Counted from the first letter of the stretch, positions 1-11,662 are shown. The stretch is DNA of 64,000 nt from Chlorokybus atmophyticus (GCA_009103225.1 RHPI01002615.1:187352-251351), one strand, 5' to 3'. Made by a program: numbers and translations. Notes: generated by a model not told the origin, from the letters alone.

Positions 1-329
1 GTACAACCAGTTGAAAAAGGTTTGGGGACCTGGGACACGTTCCATAGCTGACCTATGCAGCTAGCCATGTGGTGGCACGTGAGCGGCCTGAGGGTTACCA
101 TCCCACTGTAGACTTCGATTGGTTGGCAACTGTGGCAAGTGCCACTAGCATATTGTACACATGCACAAAGCTGAACAATGCGCAACAACGCTAGCTCACA
201 CAAACCCTAAGATGACGCCCACCTCCCCCCGCACGCCAAGCCTGTATGTACAACATGTGTGGCGGCTCTCACCACCACGCATTACCACTGTGTGCCCGCT
301 GTCGTGCACAAGCGCTTAGATCCATTGTA
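1..329. other. Intergenic, downstream of the channel gene
   Basis: This stretch lies 3' of the minus-strand channel gene, whose stop is at 330-332. I see no coding or repeat signal in it. Confidence 0.5.
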
Positions 330-3300
330 TCACACCGACAGTGCTCCATCTTCGTGAATGGACTGCGAGACGCTAGCCTTGCTTGCTTGCGAAGGAGCAC
401 TTGACCCGTCGCCATCAGCATGCAAGGGACGGCGTTGGTTACGTGTATGGAGGTACTTGTCGTAGGAGGCCCTGCGCGACGGGAAGGGCTGCAGGTTTCT
501 CATCTCCGAGCTTGCCCGTGGCGTGAGGTGCGCCTGGTATCGGAGCGGCCCGCGACGGTTCAGCTGGTAGTCGTGCGAGTATATGAGACACAACAGGGCT
601 AGTATCTCCGCCGCCTCCACAAGGGTCAGAACGGACATGCCCAGAAAGAGCCCTGTCAAACCACCAACCTGAAAGCACAGGGTCGGTGAGTTGAGAAGCC
701 ACAAACACAGCTGTTGCATGCACACCCCACCAACGTACAGACCTATGTCCGAAAATGCACATACCCATGCGCGCACGCACAGACACAGACACGCCCGCGC
801 GCACGCGCGCACACACACATGTGGTGCATGACAGTCAGCCACTGACATTTGAGATCAGAGCGCCGATCGTGTACGCTTTGGTCTGGATCTGCTGGGTCAC
901 GGAGCTGATGTCTTTGTAGTAGAAGGATATCAGCACGAGGTTGTTGTGGAAATTGTTGATGACGCTCTGGAGGGCGACGGGGTCGTCGGTGATGTTATCC
1001 GGGTTGTACCCGAGTGCCAGCGAGGGCCATCGGCGCATGAAAGCCGGCACCGCATTGATTGTTGGGATCTCTATTGATCCAGTCTCCGTCTCAAACATTG
1101 TTGACGCACACAACCTGAGACACACCACACACAGCACTCGTGGTTGTGATTGTACAGTAGTTTGGGAGAGGCATCTCAATGCAGCAGCACAGAACTCTGC
1201 GCGCGCATGCGTGTCTGCATTTCAAGCAAATGCACTTACTGGTATAGTGTTAAGTTGAAGCAGTCAAGGATGCATTTACTATCGCTGCTGATAGACAGGA
1301 AGTCCTCGCGATTGAACTTGGCCAGCGCGTTGATTGGGTATGCGTCGACCCCGGGGCAACCCAAAGAGCACTCCAGCGACACGTTCTTGCGAGGAATGAG
1401 CTGCACACAACATGCCACGCCGCAAGTGAGTGCTGGCCAGCATAAGACTGTAGTAGCCATTGTTGACATTGCAGCCCAGCGCAGAGCACTTCTCAACCGT
1501 TGAGCGAGATTGGCATGTCGTCACAACATCATGCGCTGCATCATCCAAGCAGTGTGTACCTGTCCTTTGGAGAGGTCCACACAAGGCTCATCTGCAAGCA
1601 ATGCGCGTATCAACAATAGTGGTTGAACTTGCTGAAACACAAAGGGCACTCACTATACGGAGGGCCAAGAAAGGACTGATAGGTTGGGGTGATGCCCACT
1701 TGCCACCATCTCCCGTTTGCTAACATCTGTTGAAGCAACACGGTCAGCAGGCAATGAACAGCAGAAACAAGTGTGACAAGTGTTGATAAAGCTTATGTAC
1801 GCCACTTTTGGGTGTGCTATATGCTCGTACGCTATCAAGCATGCGTACGACATTGTATGGTGTGCTATGCCCTTCTCTTTGCATTTAAACCTGGCGGCTA
1901 GGAGGTGAAATGTGCTCGATGGCAAAGTCAACTGGCAGTCCTTGATGATCATGCAACTCAAAGAACATCCCTGAGCCCCAGGTTCGAGGGCAGTACTCTG
2001 CCTAGAAAACACGTGATGTTGTAAGTTGCAAGCCTGTCAACTCTTTGTGTGGGTAACACCTGATAACGAGCTTGCCTGATCGATGAACAAAGCCAACCAC
2101 AAGCCTCCATCAGGGCCTGATATGTAGGTTGTCATGTTGCTGAAGATGTTGAATGTGTAAGCGACGCCAAAGCGGTTGTCTCTGCACAACAGACCAAAAT
2201 AAGCAATGCTCCTGATGCGCAAGTATTGACGCATCGGCAATGTGTACAAGTTACAATACATAATCAGCAAAGAGGCTAGTCAGTTCCTGTTACAGAAGAA
2301 GGTGTGCTTACGGAAATGGCGATATACTGGTGTAGAAATCGCTTGCGGTGCAGTTTGTCCCATAAAAGCGGCAGCCCACCAGCATGCTGCGTAAACAATG
2401 GTGCTGCTATTGTGTGTAATGTCACACAGACCAAGCTATGAGAGTCACAAGATCGCTGGGCATTCACATCTTGCTGCGCTGTTGGGTGATTGTATAGGGT
2501 GGTGTGTCATGTGTGCGGGTTCTATGCTTATCAAATGCATGCACCAAGAAACCTGTCAAGCTGGTGTGCAGACGCCAGTACGTCCTCATCTGTCCAGTTG
2601 AGCGGGTAGCGTTGGAAGCCCTCGTTCATGTCTCCACTAAGACCAGCAGTTGTGCTGCAGACCTCATCATAGTCAGGCGTATCAACGACAGCAGACCTCC
2701 TGCATTGCAGACACTTGTAAGTTCTTCATTCTTAACGTAGCTTTCAGCCTATAACTACGCAGAACAAGCGCTTGAGAGTACACACGCATACACACCTGAC
2801 GGTATTGACATTCCATATGGTGATCTGCTCAGCCATCAGCAGTACAGAGTCAGTACTGATGCAGCTGACCATAATGATAGAATTCAGATGCGATGATGCG
2901 GCATACCGAAGGGAAGCGCAGGCCAACGCCATTTCTTGACATGTCGACGATGTTGATATTTATGTTGGTGTTGAAGTCGGCGTAAATCTGGATCTGGATG
3001 ATACTCAAGGCTATAAAGGCGGCCACACCTCCGAGGAACACCAGCAGCCAGAGGAACCGCCTCGTCTTGCTTGTGTCAATGCGCATCGCACGTGGCAAAC
3101 CTGTGATGAACAAATTAGTGCTGAACACAATCCAAAGCAAGACACGCACACATACTAGCATATGCAGACACGTGATTGCGCACATGTGCTAAAGCGCGCG
3201 CATGCGCACACATCAGAGACCACAGACGCAGGTGCGCTTCAATCCATTCATGTGTCATGTCAAGTCGCCGACTCTCAGCACATACCATGCATGGAGAACT

Positions 3301-3589
3301 CGCTGCAGAGTTCGTCGGTACGCTCATCTTGGAGTGGGTTGATGCTTTTCGAGCCGCAGCACATGCACTCGTGTTGATGTCGCTCCGGCGGGTTCGGCTC
3401 AGGCTCGATGCCCGGCCGCACATCCGGCATGCTCCAGTCAGCGGAGTCGCGCTCCCCACGCTCAAAGGGAGCCATCGCAGCCGGCGCTTCATGCTCGAAA
3501 CCGGTGCGGCGAGGGGAAGTCCGCCTCACCGTTGAAGATGGAGACAAGACATGAGCAACGGACACGTCCCGACTGTACTCGGGCTCCAT
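330..3589 (-). CDS. DEG/ENaC (amiloride-sensitive sodium channel) family protein
   Basis: Predicted plasma-membrane cation channel subunit of about 600 residues, two membrane spans and a large Cys-rich outer domain. Exons on the minus strand: 3589-3286, 3100-2907, 2864-2796, 2699-2553, 2386-2312, 2181-2060, 1997-1891, 1591-1560 (a 32-bp micro-exon), 1400-1240, 1114-847 and 668-330. Exon 2 holds TM1 (FLWLLVFLGGVAAFIALS) followed by LRFPS, the place of the family FPAVT motif. Later exons show CRFYGTNC, FGVAYTFN (family G.CYTFN) and FFELHDH. The last exon opens with VGGLTGLFLGMSVLTLVEA, the classic GLFLGxSxLSxxE segment at TM2. A Ser/Arg-rich cytoplasmic tail follows. The start at 3589 is the first ATG after a likely acceptor near 3609, so a 5' exon is possible. 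Two junctions (2907/2864 and 1891/1591) do not match in phase, so an exon or base may be missing. The family call is secure; the exact model is not. Confidence 0.85.
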
Positions 3590-4784
3590 GCCTTCAACAA
3601 TGCACTGCTGAAAAAGGAGTGAAAGCCAGTAACATAAAATCAGTTGAGCCAGGCTGGCTGGTATGGTTATCAGTGCAAGCCAGTAACACATGCTCGCCTA
3701 GTGCAGAATGAGTTTGACACCATTCTAAAGACAAGGTCGACTTAACATTTGTACACAACCTTGGGAGTAGGTGCAACATAGAGATTGAGAGAGTGAAAGA
3801 GTGAAAGTGCATTCACCGTTGGGGGTATTTCACCGAAATACCCCCCTACGCACACTGAACACATGTTATTGCACAGAGGCAGCACGCATGACCGTGGGAG
3901 GTGTTGGTAAAACGTTGCGATTAGCAGTGCGTCTCTGCTCTCACACTGGAACAGCAGCATTTTCAAAGGTAAGTTGACAATGAACTCGGTCTGCCACAGG
4001 GCTGCACATATGCTGGCATTGTCATTGATGTGACACGAGTATGCGTGCCAGCTGCTGAGCCGTGCTGAACAGCACGCCTGACAAGTGCAGGTGCAAATGT
4101 TAAACACAAGCCCACAGCTGAAGAGACCTGCCAGCTGACTGGATCCTTTCATCTGCTTGTCGATGCCAGTTGCGCAGCAGCAGCACATTCCTTTCAAGTG
4201 CAACACAGAAAATCACAGCTAGTAATCTTGCTGCATGCTTCCACAATACCAAGGCACGCATGAGCATTGTGCTGTCTCTACTGGATTCCAGCAAGCAGGG
4301 TAAAGACTAGGGACCGGGGCTTCAGAGGGGTGAAGTGTGCGTTATTTCTTGTTCAAACGCAGACAAGTTGTGACCATGTCGACAAACAACACACACCCTG
4401 CCCGGCCAATTCAGCATTAAACTCCTCTTACCAATCGCTAGCCAAACTTGCGCAGCTGCTTGCAGCCTGGTTTCAGCCTAGTTTCAACATCAACTTCAGC
4501 AATGCTGGTTCAGGAGAAAGCTTTTGCAGCTTCTTTTGCCCAATTCTTCAACTTCGACCCGTGCGTGGCCAGCGGACAACTACGCCGTCATCGACGCCGA
4601 CATTGCCGTCAACGATGGCGACCTTATCCCCGCCGCCGAGGCGCAGAGGACAGTTCACCACTGCACTGCTGGCAGCGCCCTCCATGTGAAGCCCAGCAGT
4701 TGTTTGACAATTCTGTCATGCACACAGAGATGTGACAGAATGTGTGCTCTTTGTTGATGGCCTCTCCTTTCACGGCCCGTGCCA

Positions 4785-4813
4785 GCCTATGGCCATATCA
4801 TATGGCCATAGGC
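4785..4813. repeat. Near-perfect palindrome, 14-bp arms
   Basis: Arms gcctatggccatat and atatggccataggc are exact reverse complements around one central base. The TGGCCATA core recurs in the repeat region at 8.5-8.7 kb, so it may be a footprint of a small dispersed element. Confidence 0.7.
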
Positions 4814-5382
4814 CGGCCCACATGGCGTAGATGTGGCATCAATGCATGCATAGCTGGGCAACAGTGTGCAACTATAGTGCAACTATTGCAGATGTGTACG
4901 GCGTCAAGTGTGCCGTAAACAGGGTACTGTGTCACTTTGGTAAAGGGCCATAACATCTTTGGCCTTTTGTGGCTCCGTGCCAGCAGTGATGATTGAGCTG
5001 GCAGGATCAGAGCGCTACGTGGCATGCGTAGCGACGCGTTCAATGCTGCGACCTGCATCATGATGAGTTTTGCACAAATTGTATCAAATCCATCAAACTT
5101 TTCAATGGACTTTGGGCAGGATTGCTGGACACGAAAGTACACCCTAATTGTGTACCGTGTCAGCTATGGGCACACTGTGTGACTGTTTATTCATTATCAA
5201 GGCAATGTGGCATTGGCAATGCCATTATAATAATAACAATGTGTGTATATCAATATATAAGTGAGCGGACATTGTTGCATTACGTAAACAAAACATGGTG
5301 ATTGTTGCAATGAGATCTTGTGATATGTATGGCAAATTTGATTAATCACAATGTATAGGCCATGTATTTCGTGCGGGTAGTA

Positions 5383-5471
5383 CACCTCACTGCATGTATT
5401 CTCCCTGCGAGATATACCCCGCAGTCAAGTCTTACCCGTCATCTCGCATGGAGAATATATACAGTGAGGTG
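5383..5471. repeat. Inverted repeat, 31-bp arms, 27-bp spacer
   Basis: Arms 5,383-5,413 and 5,441-5,471 are reverse complements with three mismatches. The arms start at CACCTCACTG and end at CAGTGAGGTG. This could be a MITE remnant or a transcribed hairpin; no gene is attached. Confidence 0.7.
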
Positions 5472-5714
5472 GACAAGTGTGAAGAGTGAGTAGTGCTGCA
5501 GTCACTGCAGTCACAAGCTGTACTGTATAGCTTGTGAGGTGGTAAGTAGAGGATCTGACAACTGCGGTACTTGATGTGATACTTGTAGTGAAGGTGGTAG
5601 GTGCAGGGGACAGAAGTAAGGGAAAAACAAACCGTGTGGTTTAATAAGCTTGGTATGAGGTCGTAGTTACTCAACAAGCTCCCCCCGACCTAGTCATCGG
5701 CGTTTTCGTGATGA

Positions 5715-5890
5715 GCTTGGCACTTGTGACAGCGCCATGGCTGGCTGGCATAAGAGGATGGCACATTGGGGTCGATGGCAGCAAGTGTGACACTGAGACT
5801 GCAAGCCTCATGCCAATATTCTCAGCAAGTGTCGCACTCCATGAAAGGACGACGGTTCAAAGCGCAGCCGATGCATTGCATGTTTCAAGC
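5715..5890 (-). pseudogene. Degenerate PHD finger at integrase C-terminus (G1)
   Basis: One minus-strand frame reads CIGC, then MECDTC, a stop codon, EYWHEAC, and finally PWRCHKC. This is the full C4HC3 spacing of a PHD finger (pairs C-x2-C, C-x2-C, H-x2-C, C-x2-C) with the conserved Trp before the last pair. PHD fingers bind histone H3 tails. Position after the integrase matches G2 and G3. Confidence 0.65.
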
Positions 5891-6207
5891 TCATGAGCGA
5901 GGTTTGCAGGTCTTCAACATAAAAAAGATGACAGGGGAAGCAGTTTGGCACATGGTCCACTTCAATGTTACCGGAGGGTTTTGCAAGGACAGAGTGCCTT
6001 GTGCGCGCACTTGTACAACCTTGTATGCAGTGTCGTAGTTGGCAGGATCAAGGGTGTTGGTGGTCTATTGCTTGCGGCAGATGTAGTCTCTAATATAAAA
6101 CTTGCGTGTCTGTGTAATGTAGCCCCCGCTGCGTACGTTTGCAATTGCGTCGCTTGTCCTGTTGCTGCTCAATCTTAGGGTTGGCAAAAGCCATGGGCAT
6201 AAATGCC

Positions 6208-6844
6208 TTAGGTATTGTGCCTCAGGCTGTCAATAACTCCATCATGTGAGTCGGCTTGTTTATAAGGTCTTCCACTGCTTGCGTGGCGTGGCGGACGCAA
6301 AAAGTAGCAAACGTTCCTTTTAATTTGAGGAAATACAGGAAGACTGAAGGAGCGCAAGGCTGCTGGCTTTATGCATTGGTACCTAAGCGCGAGCCAAGGC
6401 AAAAATTCATCCCAATCCTCCCGCCGGTGGGTTACGCAATATCGCCGAAGTGCTTTCTTGACTATCTGCACCAATCTTTCTGCAAGGCCATCAGCCTGCG
6501 AGTGATCACGGCTGGTGCGGTGGTGATCAATGAGCGAACGGTTGAGCAAAGTGTTTAACTCCCCTTGGAACTCAGTGCCGTTGTCTGTACGTAGCTCAAG
6601 CGCCGAATGTGCTGAGAATTTGCTCAAGGTAGACCCGAAGCACTTTAGATGCAGCCTTGTCTAGCAGAGGTATCAACTCGACCCACTTGCTGAAGTGCTT
6701 GATGGCAACAAGTATGTATACATTGCTACGACGCGTGATAGGCAGCTCGCCTACGAAGTCCATACTGCAGCGGTAACTAAGCCCCATGATGGGCAAGGGA
6801 TGAAGCTGAGTGGCGATATGAAAAGCAAGCTCGGATGCGATCAC
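6208..6844 (-). pseudogene. Ty3/gypsy integrase fragment (G1)
   Basis: Catalytic-core pieces in two frames: MDFVGELP (first Asp) and HFSKWVELIPL in 6,844-6,596, then LRTDNGTEF (second Asp) and ADGLAERLVQIVKKAL (catalytic Glu) in 6,627-6,208. The frame change near 6,600 breaks the protein. Confidence 0.85.
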
Positions 6845-7576
6845 AGGATTCGCACTGCCTCAGAACCTCCGCGACGTTGCGCGCAAGCCCGTCCCATCAA
6901 TAGTCACTATGTACCAGCTTGGCAATGCGCTTTATGACGAAATGTCCAAGCTGATGATGCAGGGTGGCGATGATGGACGCCCGGCGATTGGGTGGGGGCA
7001 CCTCCTCGCGCTGGCCATCGTTATGATGCGTCAGAATGCGTCGTTGTTCCGAATGTAGTTCTTTGCTCGGTGCAGAGCATGGTCAGTCTCTTCGTGGTCC
7101 AGCCTAGCAGACAAAGCTTGCTGACTTAATCAATTGCAAGGTGGGTACGTCTGTTTCAATGTCTCCTTCACATGCAGGGGGTATGGTGGCCCTGAGCAGT
7201 GGATTACGGGCCTTGGCGCGTATACCGACTGCAACGATTAACGTGGCGTGCTTACGAAGAGTGTCATCGTCATATCGTGCATCAGTGGCATCCACCATGT
7301 CGGGGTTGTGGTTGCGACTCGGGCCATCAGCATCAGTGTTGCCGATGCCTAGCTTGTAAGTAATGGTGAAGTCGTATTCCTGTAGCAGTAAAGCTCAGCG
7401 AGCATGCTTGCCTGGGAGTTTGTTGCTGGTGAGAAGCTATTGCAGAGTCTGGTGGTCGGCGATCAGCTCGCATTGGTAGCAAAAGAGAAATGGCCGAAAG
7501 AACTAAATTAAGGCCTAAACAGCTGCGAGCTGCTCCCCTTCATAGCTGATGTGTTGGCTTCCGTAACGTTATTGCT

Positions 7577-8009
7577 TCAAATGGCGTAAGCAATGGCTTG
7601 TTCTTTGCCCTTGTTGTACATTTTGGCAAAGCACCGCACCCAACTCAAGCCGGCTCCAATCCATATGAAGGATAAAAGCTTGCTGTAGTCAAGGCGCGCT
7701 AGGATGGGGGCCAATTGCAGGTGGCTCTTTAGTGCCTTGAAGGCCTGCTGCTCGGCTTCTCCCCAATGCCAAGCGATGACTTCCTTTAGCAAGTCATTAA
7801 GGGGTTTATCCAGCCTGGAAGAAGTGAAGGACGAACCGACGGTAGTAGTTGGCCAGACCAAAGAAGGCATGCAGCCGCGAGATCTCCGTGGGTGGTGGCA
7901 CCTTCAGCAACGCATCCACTTTTACCTGCTGCACCATTACTTTGTTAGGGACAATGCGGTGGCCGAGGATTTGAATCTTGTCAACAAAAAACACCGATAA
8001 TTTTAACAC
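7577..8009 (-). pseudogene. RT thumb/connection and RNase H fragment (G1)
   Basis: 8,009-7,806 reads LGHRIVPNKVMVQQ and FFGLANYYRRFV, the standard Ty3 block after the RT active site. 7,870-7,577 continues with PLNDLLKEV and LKSHLQLAPIL into RNase H. The YxDD active-site segment is absent because the copy is truncated at about 8,010. Confidence 0.85.
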
Positions 8010-8478
8010 CCCTAATGTTTTTGCTAACGCCCTATATAATCACTCCATTTACTGTTTGACGCGTTTATCGCGTGAATTTCCATGCGTTACGCACATTTGG
8101 TACGATCCCGGCCAAACGCAGAATGCGAAATTTATCCATAAATGGAATGAAATTTTCTGCCGTTGCATGGAAGATATGATATAAACCATACTCCCATAAA
8201 CAGCACCATACATGGTACGCCTGCAGTAACCATATAAGGTTTGGTTACAGGCCATGCATGCACCGTATGTGGTGGCATATATAATACAAGCCATAATCCT
8301 GACATGTTACACCGTATACGTTGTGTGTTCATGCCATAGCAAGGCTGGTGCAAAAAATGAACCATGCGTGGTTCGCTTTTAATCCACCGCCATACGAGGC
8401 ATATACATCTTTATGACCATGCACGGCGTCACATGTTCACCACCATATGCGGTGTATGGGGCGCAGCCATGTATGCGT
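8010..8478. other. Spacer, no gene; CCATA/TATGG-rich
   Basis: No coding similarity. Short motifs such as CCATAC, CCATGC and TATGG recur in both orientations, as in the tandem repeat that follows. Confidence 0.4.
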
Positions 8479-8661
8479 GCGTGTTAGCCATACCTCTTGT
8501 ATATGCTGCCATGCATGTCTTCAATATTTGACCCGATGTGGCCAGAACCATGTATGGCCATAGGTGGTGTGCTTGTTAGCCATACCTCTCGTGGATTGCT
8601 GCCATGCATAGTCTTGATATTTGACCATGTGGCCATAATCATGTACCACCATAGCTGGTGT
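8479..8661. repeat. Imperfect tandem repeat, two units of about 91 bp
   Basis: Each unit begins near TGTTAGCCATACCTCT, continues through CTGCCATGCAT and ATATTTGACC, and ends near TGGTGT. Units are about 8,479-8,570 and 8,571-8,661 and differ by scattered substitutions and short indels. Confidence 0.7.
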
Positions 8662-8708
8662 GCCCACATGCGTGTACATGGCCTTAATGCATGCCATACG
8701 TCCCGAAT

Positions 8709-8945
8709 GACTTTACTTGCCAGTACATGGTGTCATCTTGCCTATGCATTGAGACAATGGCGATCAATGTTGGTAATCACTTCAATGGAATTACTTGCCA
8801 ACAAAAATTGGCAGGCCTATTGTTGCATGCGCATAACGGCAGTCAATGTTAGAAATTGAACAAACTGACTTGAGTGTGATATTACTTGCCAATAAGCGGC
8901 AGGCTTGTCAATAAATGCGCACAATAGCAGCCAGTGTGAATGTTG
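8709..8945. repeat. Degenerate tandem repeat, about three units of 80-95 bp
   Basis: The phrase TTACTTGCCA recurs near 8,712, 8,798 and 8,882. Each copy is followed by a related TGCGCA/ACAATxGCxGxCAxTGTT stretch. The repeat is strongly diverged and has no coding potential. Confidence 0.5.
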
Positions 8946-9148
8946 CAACACTAGTAGCAAATGGCGTGTGTTCATATTAGGCTGTAATAATTTCCATTGT
9001 ATTGCGCGCTTGACCGCATTCTCTAAGCATGCCCGGCTAGTGTATGCAAGTGTGCATATGCAATATAAAGGCAGTTGCACAAGGGTGGATATACAGTGAG
9101 AAGTTGTACAATCTATGTAACCTGTACACAGATAGCAGTCTTTAAGAG

Positions 9149-9985
9149 TCAACTGCCAAACAGGCTAGGTCTTTTGTTTTGGGTGTGGAGGGGGTGGGGA
9201 CAGCAGCGAGCTATGAATGCTTGCTTGACTTGGCAGACGCTTTGAGCCTTTAGTGGGTAATTTCCCTCCGGTCTGCGACGCCCACGTGACATACCGGCTG
9301 CGGTACTGGCGCTTGGAGTCTTTTTGCCCTTCTTGGACCCGTGCTTTGCTCGAGTGGTTTGGGCGCTCGTGTTGGCACCGCTGCCATCACCCCGATCTAT
9401 CTCGTAGACTAAAATGCGAAAAATTGAGTCAGCATCTTCGTTTCTTTGACATGCACGTTGTTCAACTAATCTTGAGACTGCGCAAGCAGATTTAGCACAA
9501 TCAGCCGAGAGCAGCTGATTGCAACAACAAGTGTTAATTGTGAGCGATGAACGCACGCACCGTTTTTAGCGCGTTGCTTACGGCCATGCGCTTGCCGTCC
9601 AGCTGGTTATATTTTGCTGTGGCGGCCGCTAAACGAATGTGCAGGTTGCCTTTCTCGTTGGGCGGTGCCATTTTCAGCGCTTTAAACGCCACCATGCTCT
9701 CTTGCAAGGCAGTGGCCCTGCGAGTGCTTAGGCTGTCGCGCTGCTCAGTCAGTTCTTGGAGGGGGGCCCTTGCCAGCCTGCCGAATTCATCAGCTTCAAA
9801 AATTCCGTCCTGATGCAATAAAGGGTGTCGATCTGTTGCATCAGACGTTAAGCACAGTGAATTAATTACATATGCATGATGTGGGATGTGGGATGAAGGC
9901 AATAATTTTTTACCTGCCCTGTGGAAAATGAAAAACTCTTGATCTTGCAGAGTTTGGTCTCGTTCTCAAAAAACGATGTAAACGC
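9149..9985 (-). CDS. Unrecognised gene, 3' exons of a coiled-coil protein with a basic tail
   Basis: Three exons join in phase on the minus strand: 9985-9914, 9809-9557 and 9408-9149, with canonical GT-AG borders (donor GTGCGT at 9556). The joined product begins AFTSFFENETKLC. It then has a Gln/Arg/Lys-rich amphipathic segment (LQELTEQRDSLSTRR, KYNQLDGKRMAVSNALK) and ends in a Lys/Arg-rich tail (KHGSKKGKK, SRGRRRPEG). The 5' exon and start codon were not found. Helix and basic-linker layout faintly resembles the N-terminal half of ING or SGF29 chromatin proteins, but no PHD or Tudor domain is visible, so I assign no function. Confidence 0.45.
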
Positions 9986-11662
9986 CTGCATTAACATTGT
10001 ATAGATATGCATAATACACCTGCATGCATGCATGCTGGCTTGAAGACTCAGTGTATGATGTGGACGATGACTAGACTCTGCATGCAGCGTGCAGCGTTTG
10101 TGAGGTCGCCAGTGGGATGAAATGGAGTTTGCACGCGTGTATGATGCTTGCATTACGACCGAGAGAATGTTGGTGACTGTGCATGTACACGTGTAGGACT
10201 TGTGACACTTGCAGCAAAGCCCTGTTCATGCAACTGAGAGGGGATGTCGGTGACTGTGCATGTACACATGCAGGACTTGTGGATAATGACCAGACTGTGT
10301 GTGCAGCGTGCAGCGTGTGCAATGTTGACAATGATTTGGTTGAGGACAGTTGGCTCGCGTGCCTGAAGACAATAAACTCATGTGAGTGTGAGCGCACGTG
10401 AGTGCATGTAACTAGTAGTGAGAATGGAAAGGACATGTAATGCAGTCATGCAAGTGAAATTGACACGAGTGCCAATGTAGCGCGTGCTATACTACCGCTT
10501 GCAGCTTGCAGCGTGCAGGAGAGACATGCAATCTATGCATCAAGCACGAGCACCTCCACGGGCGGGAGGGCCGTGACGTCTACTGATTGGGGTGAAGGGG
10601 GGTCAGGGGTATGAGGCTAGTGGCGGCTAGCCTCTCTCTGCACCCCCTCTCTCTGAGCCTGCCCACCAGGACCACCTATCCCACGCCCATCTACGCGCGC
10701 TCCACCATTCACCTGTGGAGCCACCTCGGCCACTGCATCTGCAGACGCTTGCCCAGCCTCGGGCTGATCACGTGACTGAGCATTGTGGTTGCCCGTGCTG
10801 CTGGGGTCGACTACACCGCCGCCCGCAACAACTGCGCCAACAGCCATTGTTGCCGAAGGCAGCAGTGCGCGAGAATCTCAATACTCTCAAGTCAAAACCA
10901 ACCCTGAGCTGACAGCTGTCATCTCTGTCAAGCCTAGAAACGCATACATTGATAGCCATCAGTGATGTGACTGGTGGGTAGTTGTTGTTGGCGGTAGCAG
11001 CCAGGCTGGTTGAGGAATTTAGGGGGCGGCGGCGGCGGGGCAGCTAATGGTGTCGTTAATCATCTTCCACCTATCACCACTAACTATCGACAGGCGGCCA
11101 TGGATCAGGTAAGGCTAAGCAATCTGGTGCAAGGCGTGTATGAAAAGACAAAATGTAGCTTTATGTCAGCGTAGTAGATGAACAAGATGTGCACCTTTCA
11201 TGCAAGTGCAAGTATGCGTGAGACTATGAGGCTATCTGTGCGCGTTGCAAGTGTCATTGAACCAGATGTGTAGTTTACGTGCAAGTAACATGTATGCAAC
11301 ACAATGTGTGGCAATCCCTGCATGCATGTGGCATGCTTGCACCGCATTGTTGGCCTGTGCATACATGTCGGAAGTGTCGTTGAACCAGATATGTACTTTG
11401 CATGCTGTCGACCAGTTTGCAAAGTTGTCGGGCCTGGCAAGTGTGTCCCTCCGGGTCGATCCCAACTGTATTGCCATCATGAAGATTGGTGCCAGTCCTG
11501 TGGATTGTCAGTTGATGTAGCTGTATAGCATGGAAGGCGAACAATACCCCCCTGGCTGTACCTATGTGCGGGTATCACACCTGTGATGAGGCTATCATGT
11601 AATACAGTGTGGCATGGTGTGTGATTGCATGCTGACAATGCAAGCGGGAGCAAATATACAAG
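9986..11662. other. Intergenic or upstream region, no recognised gene
   Basis: Contains the direct duplications listed at 10,058-10,320. An open minus-strand frame at 10,847-10,617 (Ala/Gly-rich, starting MAVGAVVAGGG) cannot be linked in phase to the coiled-coil gene. A short direct repeat (GTGTCxTTGAACCAGAT) lies at about 11,251 and 11,374. Confidence 0.35.
10058..10320. repeat. Direct duplication of short segments
   Basis: GGTGACTGTGCATGTACAC followed by AGGACTTGTG occurs at about 10,172 and 10,249. ATGACxAGACTxTG with GCAGCGTGCAGCGT occurs at about 10,068 and 10,285. The pattern suggests a local duplication that has since decayed. Confidence 0.5.

Larger units (their letters stand above)
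3610..5699. other. Intergenic; no recognised gene
   Basis: About 2 kb between the channel gene and the first retroelement. The plus-strand frame 4,267-4,689 (140 codons, Pro/Arg-rich end) and overlapping frames to 4,757 match no family I know and have no clear splice context. Two inverted repeats, at 4,785-4,813 and 5,383-5,471, are listed separately. Confidence 0.4.
5700..8009 (-). mobile_element. Ty3/gypsy remnant G1 (RT end, RNase H, integrase, PHD)
   Basis: Read on the minus strand, fragments occur in normal Ty3 order: the C-terminal end of RT (8,009-7,806), RNase H (7,870-7,577), a broken linker, integrase (6,844-6,208) and a PHD-type zinc finger (about 5,890-5,715). There are many stops and frameshifts, no LTR was recognised, and the copy is cut inside RT on its 5' side. 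It is related to, but clearly diverged from, G2 and G3. It is dead and old. Confidence 0.85.

Noticed and set aside
9866..9985. SPX-domain gene suggested by FFENETKLCKIKSF
   Set aside because: The following in-phase exons do not continue an SPX domain, and the similarity is limited to a few residues.
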